Part shown: piece after piece, positions 5,987-9,897 of the stretch
Layout: every line of letters starts with the position of its first letter
How positions within the stretch are numbered: position 1 is the first letter of the stretch
DNA from: Pseudomonadota bacterium
Lineage (GTDB): Bacteria > Pseudomonadota > Gammaproteobacteria > Burkholderiales > Eutrophovitaceae
Direction of reading: 5' to 3'
NCBI GenBank assembly: GCA_002704665.1
Contig: PAHB01000095.1
Location: 1 to 9,897, forward strand
DNA: 9,897 nucleotides
Translations under genes and position numbers: made by a program
The notes under the pieces: model-generated
What the model was told of the DNA's origin: nothing
Database searches by the model: none
Seen by the model: the letters and a program-made list of their open reading frames with translations, nothing else

Positions 5987-6916
5987 TTGGACATTTTTTT
6001 ACAGCAAGTGATAAATGGGTTGGTATTAGGAAGCGTCTACGCGTTGGTGGCACTCGGCTATACGATGGTCTATGGAATATTAGGCCTGATAAATTTTGCA
6101 CACGGCGAAGTTGTTATGGTTGGGGCAATGGTTTTTCTGACCGCAGTATCTGTTTTAGGGGGTGGGCCGTTAGTCCTATCAAACAGCACCATAATAGTTT
6201 TTGCTGTTTTAACCGCTATTTTTGTTTGCTCAATACTGGCTTTTTTTATCGAGAGAATTGCGTATAGACCACTTCGAAATGCGCCAAGACTGGCACCATT
6301 AATTACAGCGATAGGGATGTCAATTCTGCTTCAGAATATAGCAATGATGATTTGGGGGCGACAATATCGGACCTTCCCCGAGCTGTTTCAAATAGAGTCA
6401 TATACTTTCGCAGGCGCGAACGTGACGAATGTGCAATTATTTATTGTGGGAATATCGATTGCGATCATGGCATCGTTATTGGCTGTTATTCATCTCACCA
6501 AGGTTGGTCGTGCCATGAGAGCGACTGCTGAGAGCCCACAAATTGCGAGCCTGATGGGCGTGAATGTTAATACGGTAATTTCTCTCACTTTTATAATTGG
6601 TGCCGGTTTAGCGGCTATTGCGGGAGTATTAGTTTCTGCTAATTACAGTATAGCGCACTATTCTATGGGTTTTATTCTTGGGCTGAAGGCTTTTACGGCT
6701 GCAGTACTCGGTGGTATCGGCAATTTAACCGGAGCCATGGTGGGTGGGATTTTACTGGGATTAATTGAGAGTATTGGGGCGGGATATATAGGAGATCTCA
6801 CAGGTGGATTTATGGGCAGTCATTATCAAGATGTTTTTGCTTTTCTTGTGCTAATAATTGTTCTGGTTTTCCGCCCTACCGGAATAATGGGGGAGCGAGT
6901 GGCAGATCGGTCATGA
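5987..6916 (+). CDS. livH: Branched-chain amino acid ABC transporter, permease LivH
   Basis: An integral membrane permease of about 309 aa, one half of the transmembrane channel, pairing with LivM. The N-terminus LDIFLQQVINGLVLGSVYAL, then GYTMVYGILGLINFAHGE, is diagnostic for LivH. The cytoplasmic EAA-like loop that contacts the ATPase starts at GRAMRATAE (174-182). KAFTAAVLGGIGN and a final FRPTGIMG are also typical. TTG 5987 is chosen as start because GGAG at 5974-5977 is well spaced and because LivH homologues commonly begin MDIFxQQ. An earlier in-frame TTG at 5972 overlaps that GGAG and has no ribosome binding site of its own. No ATG lies near the N-terminus. The stop overlaps the livM start (ATGA, 6913-6916), indicating coupling. 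About eight hydrophobic segments are evident. Confidence 0.93.
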   Translation: MDIFLQQVINGLVLGSVYALVALGYTMVYGILGLINFAHGEVVMVGAMVFLTAVSVLGGGPLVLSNSTIIVFAVLTAIFVCSILAFFIERIAYRPLRNAPRLAPLITAIGMSILLQNIAMMIWGRQYRTFPELFQIESYTFAGANVTNVQLFIVGISIAIMASLLAVIHLTKVGRAMRATAESPQIASLMGVNVNTVISLTFIIGAGLAAIAGVLVSANYSIAHYSMGFILGLKAFTAAVLGGIGNLTGAMVGGILLGLIESIGAGYIGDLTGGFMGSHYQDVFAFLVLIIVLVFRPTGIMGERVADRS

Positions 6917-7965
6917 GCAAGTTGTTTTTAATGTTTTTTGGTGGTAGAAAGAACCCTGTTTGGGTTGGATACGTTTTCATAACCGTCGCCTTAATAATTT
7001 TGCCATTTCTTGTTGAAGCATCGATGGGTAGAACCTGGGTGAGAATACTAGATTTTGCTCTGATATACGCGATGCTGGCTCTCGGTTTAAATATAGTAGT
7101 AGGTTTTGCCGGACTATTAGATCTTGGATATATAGCTTTCTATGCCGTCGGCGCCTACACTTGGGCGCTCCTAGCTTCACCCCAGTTTGGGCTTCATCTT
7201 CCGTTTTGGGCAATTATTCCTATTGGCTTTGTAGTAGCGGGTATTTTCGGGGTCTTGCTTGGCGCACCGACTTTGAGGCTCCGTGGCGATTATCTTGCAA
7301 TTGTTACGTTGGGGTTTGGTGAAATCGTTAGAATATTTCTTAATAATTTGGATCATCCCATAAATATTACCAATGGTCCGGTAGGTATAAATTTAATCGA
7401 TCCGATACAGATCGCAGGAGTCTCTTTAACAAAGAGTCACGAGATTTTGGGCTTAGAGTTTTCGGGGGCACACAGCTACTACTACGTTCTTTTGTTTCTA
7501 CTGTTAGCTACCGTTTTTGTTTGTATTCGCCTAGAAAATTCTCGTCTTGGACGAGCTTGGGTAGCCATTCGAGAGGATGAAACGGCAGCACAGGCAATGG
7601 GAATAAATACTCGAAATGTGAAGCTGTTAGCATTTGCGATGGGAGCAAGTTTTGGAGGTATAGCCGGAGGCATGTTCGCTAGTTTTCAGGGATTTGTAAG
7701 TCCGGAAAGTTTTATTTTACTAGAATCTATAATGGTCCTTTGTATGGTTGTTTTGGGAGGGATGGGTAACATTTGGGGGGTTATTCTAGGAACTTTCTTA
7801 CTTGCAATTTTGCCGGAAGTCCTTCGGGACGTTAGCGGCCCGATACAAGAAAATGTATTGGGGCGGGTTTGGTTAGATCCAGAGAGCTTGCGAATGGTTT
7901 TATTTGGTCTGGCCCTTATACTAGTTATGCTTTTAAGGCCATCTGGGTTATGGCCAAAAAGATGA
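6913..7965 (+). CDS. livM: Branched-chain amino acid ABC transporter, permease LivM
   Basis: A 350-aa membrane permease, partner of LivH. The family signature LALGLNIVVGFAGLLDLGYIAFYAVGAY lies near residues 55-83, followed by LRLRGDYLAIVTLGFGEIVR. The coupling loop LGRAWVAIREDETAAQAMGI begins near 212. The C-terminus carries LGGMGNIWGVILG and LRPSGLWP, both standard. It is shorter than E. coli LivM (about 425 aa) but matches the common shorter proteobacterial form. Its ATG lies inside the end of livH (ATGA), with only a weak purine stretch upstream, so translation probably depends on livH. It ends 21 nt before the preferred livG start. Confidence 0.94.
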   Translation: MSKLFLMFFGGRKNPVWVGYVFITVALIILPFLVEASMGRTWVRILDFALIYAMLALGLNIVVGFAGLLDLGYIAFYAVGAYTWALLASPQFGLHLPFWAIIPIGFVVAGIFGVLLGAPTLRLRGDYLAIVTLGFGEIVRIFLNNLDHPINITNGPVGINLIDPIQIAGVSLTKSHEILGLEFSGAHSYYYVLLFLLLATVFVCIRLENSRLGRAWVAIREDETAAQAMGINTRNVKLLAFAMGASFGGIAGGMFASFQGFVSPESFILLESIMVLCMVVLGGMGNIWGVILGTFLLAILPEVLRDVSGPIQENVLGRVWLDPESLRMVLFGLALILVMLLRPSGLWPKR

Positions 7966-7986
7966 AAAAGTTTATTGGTTGTCCGA

Positions 7987-8760
7987 ATGAAGAAAAAAAT
8001 AATCGCTGAAATCAGTGATATCACGAAGACTTTTGGGGGACTTGTAGCTCTATCGAATATTGACCTCAACATCAAGGGTGGTGAAATTTTTGGGTTGATA
8101 GGGCCAAACGGTGCGGGTAAAACTACCCTGTTCAATATTCTTACGGGGATGTATAGGCCAACGAAGGGATTTTTCAAGCTCGAAGATGTTGAGTTGACGA
8201 GGTTGCCACCGCATTTAATAGTCAAAGCTGGTTTAGCGCGTACTTTTCAAAACATACGTTTATTTGGGACCATGACCGGTTTGGAAAATGTTATGGTGGG
8301 ATGTCACGTCCGTACCAATATTGGTGTTGTGGGGGCTATTTTAAGGCATAAGGGTGCTAGGCAAGAGGAAGAAAGAATTAAAGATCGTGCACGCTCTTTG
8401 ATTGATTACGTCGGACTAAACGCCAGTTCTGCGCAAGCAGCAAGCACGCTTTCGTATGGTGATCAGCGGCGTCTTGAGATAGCGAGGGCCCTCGCAACTT
8501 CTCCTAAAGTTATAGCGCTTGATGAACCGGCTGCAGGAATGAATCCGACGGAGACATCGCAGCTAAGAGAATTATTGGTGAAAATCCGAGAAGATGGAAT
8601 TACGATTTTATTAATAGAACATGACGTAAAGCTGGTAATGGGCTTGTGCGACACGGTTGCAGTTCTCGACTACGGCATAAAGATTGCTGAGGGGACGCCG
8701 TCAGAGATAAAGTCGAATCCGGAGGTTATTCGAGCGTATCTGGGGGGAGACGTGCCATGA
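7987..8760 (+). CDS. livG: Branched-chain amino acid ABC transporter, ATP-binding protein LivG
   Basis: A 257-aa cytoplasmic ABC ATPase, one of the two nucleotide-binding subunits. Walker A GPNGAGKT is at 39-46, the Q-loop region FQNIRLF follows, the ABC signature is LSYGD (155-159), Walker B ends in ALDEP (Asp179-Glu180) and the switch His is His212 in IEHDVKLVMGLCD. The RTFQNIRLF, LSYGDQRRLEIARALA and AAGMNP wording places it in LivG and not in LivF or UrtD. ATG 7987 is preferred; an in-frame TTG at 7975 would add four residues, and neither has a convincing Shine-Dalgarno. The stop overlaps the livF start (ATGA, 8757-8760). All catalytic residues are present. Confidence 0.95.
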   Translation: MKKKIIAEISDITKTFGGLVALSNIDLNIKGGEIFGLIGPNGAGKTTLFNILTGMYRPTKGFFKLEDVELTRLPPHLIVKAGLARTFQNIRLFGTMTGLENVMVGCHVRTNIGVVGAILRHKGARQEEERIKDRARSLIDYVGLNASSAQAASTLSYGDQRRLEIARALATSPKVIALDEPAAGMNPTETSQLRELLVKIREDGITILLIEHDVKLVMGLCDTVAVLDYGIKIAEGTPSEIKSNPEVIRAYLGGDVP

Positions 8761-9464
8761 ATTTGCTTAGGCTAAATAATTTTAAAGTAGCCTACGGCGG
8801 AATAAAGGCAGTCAAAGGTGTTAGTTTGTCGGTTGATTTTGGCGAAGTAGTAGCTTTAATTGGTTCGAATGGAGCTGGTAAAACATCATTACTGAAGGCG
8901 ATATGTGGACTCGTAGACTATCAGGGACAGATCGAATTTAAAGGCGAAAACATTAATAAGCTGCGTTGCGACCAACTGGCCAAACTAGGGCTCTCCATGG
9001 TCCCGGAGGGGAGGGGAGTTTTCACCAGACTGACGGTAGAGGAAAACCTTTTGATGGGGGCATTTTTAGTAAACGATAAAAAAGATATTGCAAAAAATAA
9101 AGAAAATATGTTCCGAATGTTTCCTAGATTAGAGGAGCGAAGAGCGCAGATTGCGGGGACGCTTTCGGGAGGCGAGCAACAAATGCTAGCGATAGGAAGG
9201 TCTTTGATGGGGCGCCCAGATTTACTACTTTTAGACGAACCTTCAATGGGTCTTGCTCCTTTGATGGTTGAAAAAATTTTTGAAGTAATTAACCAGATAT
9301 CTAGTTCTAAGGTTACTATTTTGCTGGTCGAACAAAATGCAAAGCTCGCGCTTGAGTATGCATCGAGGGGGTATGTGATGAATAATGGAGAAATTACTTT
9401 GGAGGGGCCTTCAGGAATTTTGTTAAACGACAGCTCGGTGAGGAAAGCCTATTTGGGGGAATAG
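8757..9464 (+). CDS. livF: Branched-chain amino acid ABC transporter, ATP-binding protein LivF
   Basis: A 235-aa ABC ATPase, partner of LivG. The aromatic A-loop is Tyr13, Walker A is GSNGAGKT (36-43), the Q-loop region includes VPEGRGVFTRLTVEENL (typical LivF), the signature is LSGGEQQ (136-142) and Walker B ends in LDEP (Asp160-Glu161). The switch position is Gln193 in LVEQNA, where most ABC ATPases have His; that is normal for LivF. A strong GGGGGGAG (8742-8749) precedes the ATG, which overlaps the livG stop. It completes a livKHMGF set, so the importer appears self-sufficient. It ends 13 bp before the convergent hemF stop, and no clear intrinsic terminator is seen. Confidence 0.95.
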   Translation: MNLLRLNNFKVAYGGIKAVKGVSLSVDFGEVVALIGSNGAGKTSLLKAICGLVDYQGQIEFKGENINKLRCDQLAKLGLSMVPEGRGVFTRLTVEENLLMGAFLVNDKKDIAKNKENMFRMFPRLEERRAQIAGTLSGGEQQMLAIGRSLMGRPDLLLLDEPSMGLAPLMVEKIFEVINQISSSKVTILLVEQNAKLALEYASRGYVMNNGEITLEGPSGILLNDSSVRKAYLGE

Positions 9465-9477
9465 CGTTACAAACAAT

Positions 9478-9897
9478 TTAATTAATCCAATCACGTCCGA
9501 TTAAAAATTTAGTCACCAACTCTTCCTCGGCAGAGCCACTCTCCGGAGTCCAGTCGTACTGCCAGGATGCTAAAGGTGGCATTGACATTAAAATTGATTC
9601 AATTCGCCCTTGGGATTGCAATCCAAAAAGCGTACCCCGGTCGTACACTAAGTTAAATTCGACATATCTTGCACGGCGATAAAGCTGAAACATTCTTTCT
9701 CTTTTTCCAAATTCAGTGTCTTTCCGATTTTCCATAATTGGGATGTATGCTGGAATAAAACAGTTGCCAATATTTCGACTAATAGCAAAACAGGTTTCAA
9801 AATCTGGTAGCGATAGATCATCAAAAAACACACCACCCACACCTCGGTGCTCATTGCGGTGATGTATATAAAAATATGAATCACACCATTTTTTAAA
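9478..9897 (-). CDS. hemF: Oxygen-dependent coproporphyrinogen III oxidase HemF (C-terminal part)
   Basis: The last 139 codons of HemF on the minus strand; the 5' part (about 160 codons by comparison with the roughly 300-aa E. coli enzyme) lies beyond the right edge. The enzyme uses O2 to convert coproporphyrinogen III to protoporphyrinogen IX in heme synthesis, as a cytosolic homodimer. Visible family blocks are CDSYFYIHHRNEHRG followed by VGGVFFDDL (the His and Asp/Arg active-site region), RERMFQLYRRARYVEFNLVYDRGT, FGLQSQGRIESILMSMPP, WQYDW and a terminal RDWIN. The frame is open from the window edge to the TAA at 9480-9478. It is convergent with the liv operon. Having the O2-dependent enzyme indicates that the organism can live aerobically. 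Confidence 0.96.
   Translation of the reverse strand, partial: FKKWCDSYFYIHHRNEHRGVGGVFFDDLSLPDFETCFAISRNIGNCFIPAYIPIMENRKDTEFGKRERMFQLYRRARYVEFNLVYDRGTLFGLQSQGRIESILMSMPPLASWQYDWTPESGSAEEELVTKFLIGRDWIN

Noticed and set aside
5947..6267. 106-codon + strand frame with an ATG start at the livH beginning
   Set aside because: It is out of frame with the clear LivH protein and its Arg/Cys/Gly-rich translation resembles no family; the LivH frame is certain.
7686..8225. 179-codon open frame on the minus strand opposite livM and livG
   Set aside because: It lies entirely antisense to two well-supported liv genes, has a low-complexity Ser/Thr/Arg/Pro-rich translation with no recognisable motif, and is explained by codon bias of the sense strand.
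9449..9464. CTATT/AATAG inverted repeat at the livF end as a terminator
   Set aside because: Only 5 bp, AT-rich, within the coding end and with no following T-run.
9648..9884. Second minus-strand frame overlapping hemF, considered as evidence of a frameshift in hemF
   Set aside because: HemF reads through in a single frame from the window edge (19 codons upstream of 9840 continue the family sequence), so no frameshift is needed.
1..9897. Search for CRISPR arrays, tRNA/rRNA genes, IS ends, phage genes or a novel defence cluster
   Set aside because: No repeat array, no tRNA-like cloverleaf, no transposase or integrase and no unknown gene cluster was seen; all genes but the SDR variant belong to well-known families.

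Overview
The window is AT-rich and tightly packed Proteobacterial chromosome. The ubiquinone prenyltransferase (UbiA), the O2-dependent HemF, the periplasmic class I cytochrome c and RecG all point to an aerobic, respiring Gram-negative. The LivG, LivH and short-chain dehydrogenase (SDR) sequences resemble, from memory, betaproteobacterial (Burkholderiales-like) homologues more than enterobacterial ones. That makes a low-GC betaproteobacterium the best guess, but it is inference from motif recall and not from a phylogeny. No mobile element, CRISPR array, tRNA, rRNA or phage gene is visible.

Left part (37-4167, + strand): four closely spaced genes that look like one transcription unit. They are ridA (enamine/imine deaminase), recG (branch-migration helicase), ubiA (4-hydroxybenzoate polyprenyltransferase, GTG start directly abutting the recG stop) and an SDR-fold gene. 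The SDR keeps the cofactor-binding Rossmann motifs but has replaced all four canonical catalytic residues. It is the most unusual protein here.

Middle (4168-4726): a small gene for an exported c551/c552-type cytochrome, with its own candidate promoter and a clear rho-independent terminator. A well-formed sigma70-type promoter follows, with palindromic and direct-repeat elements around the -10 and -35.

Right part (4727-9464, + strand): a complete branched-chain amino acid type (HAAT family) ABC importer in the order livK-livH-livM-livG-livF. It comprises a substrate-binding protein with a lipobox, two membrane permeases and two ATPases. ATGA overlaps couple livH to livM and livG to livF. A 90-base gap with two possible hairpins separates the abundant binding-protein gene from the permeases. 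livH probably starts at a TTG whose ribosome binding site lies in one of those hairpins.

Right edge (9478-9897, - strand): the C-terminal 139 codons of hemF (aerobic coproporphyrinogen III oxidase), convergent with the liv operon.

Most of the window is ordinary core metabolism and transport. I found no convincing undescribed multi-gene system. The items worth following are the catalytically altered SDR, the liv promoter architecture and the apparent sequestration of the livH ribosome binding site.
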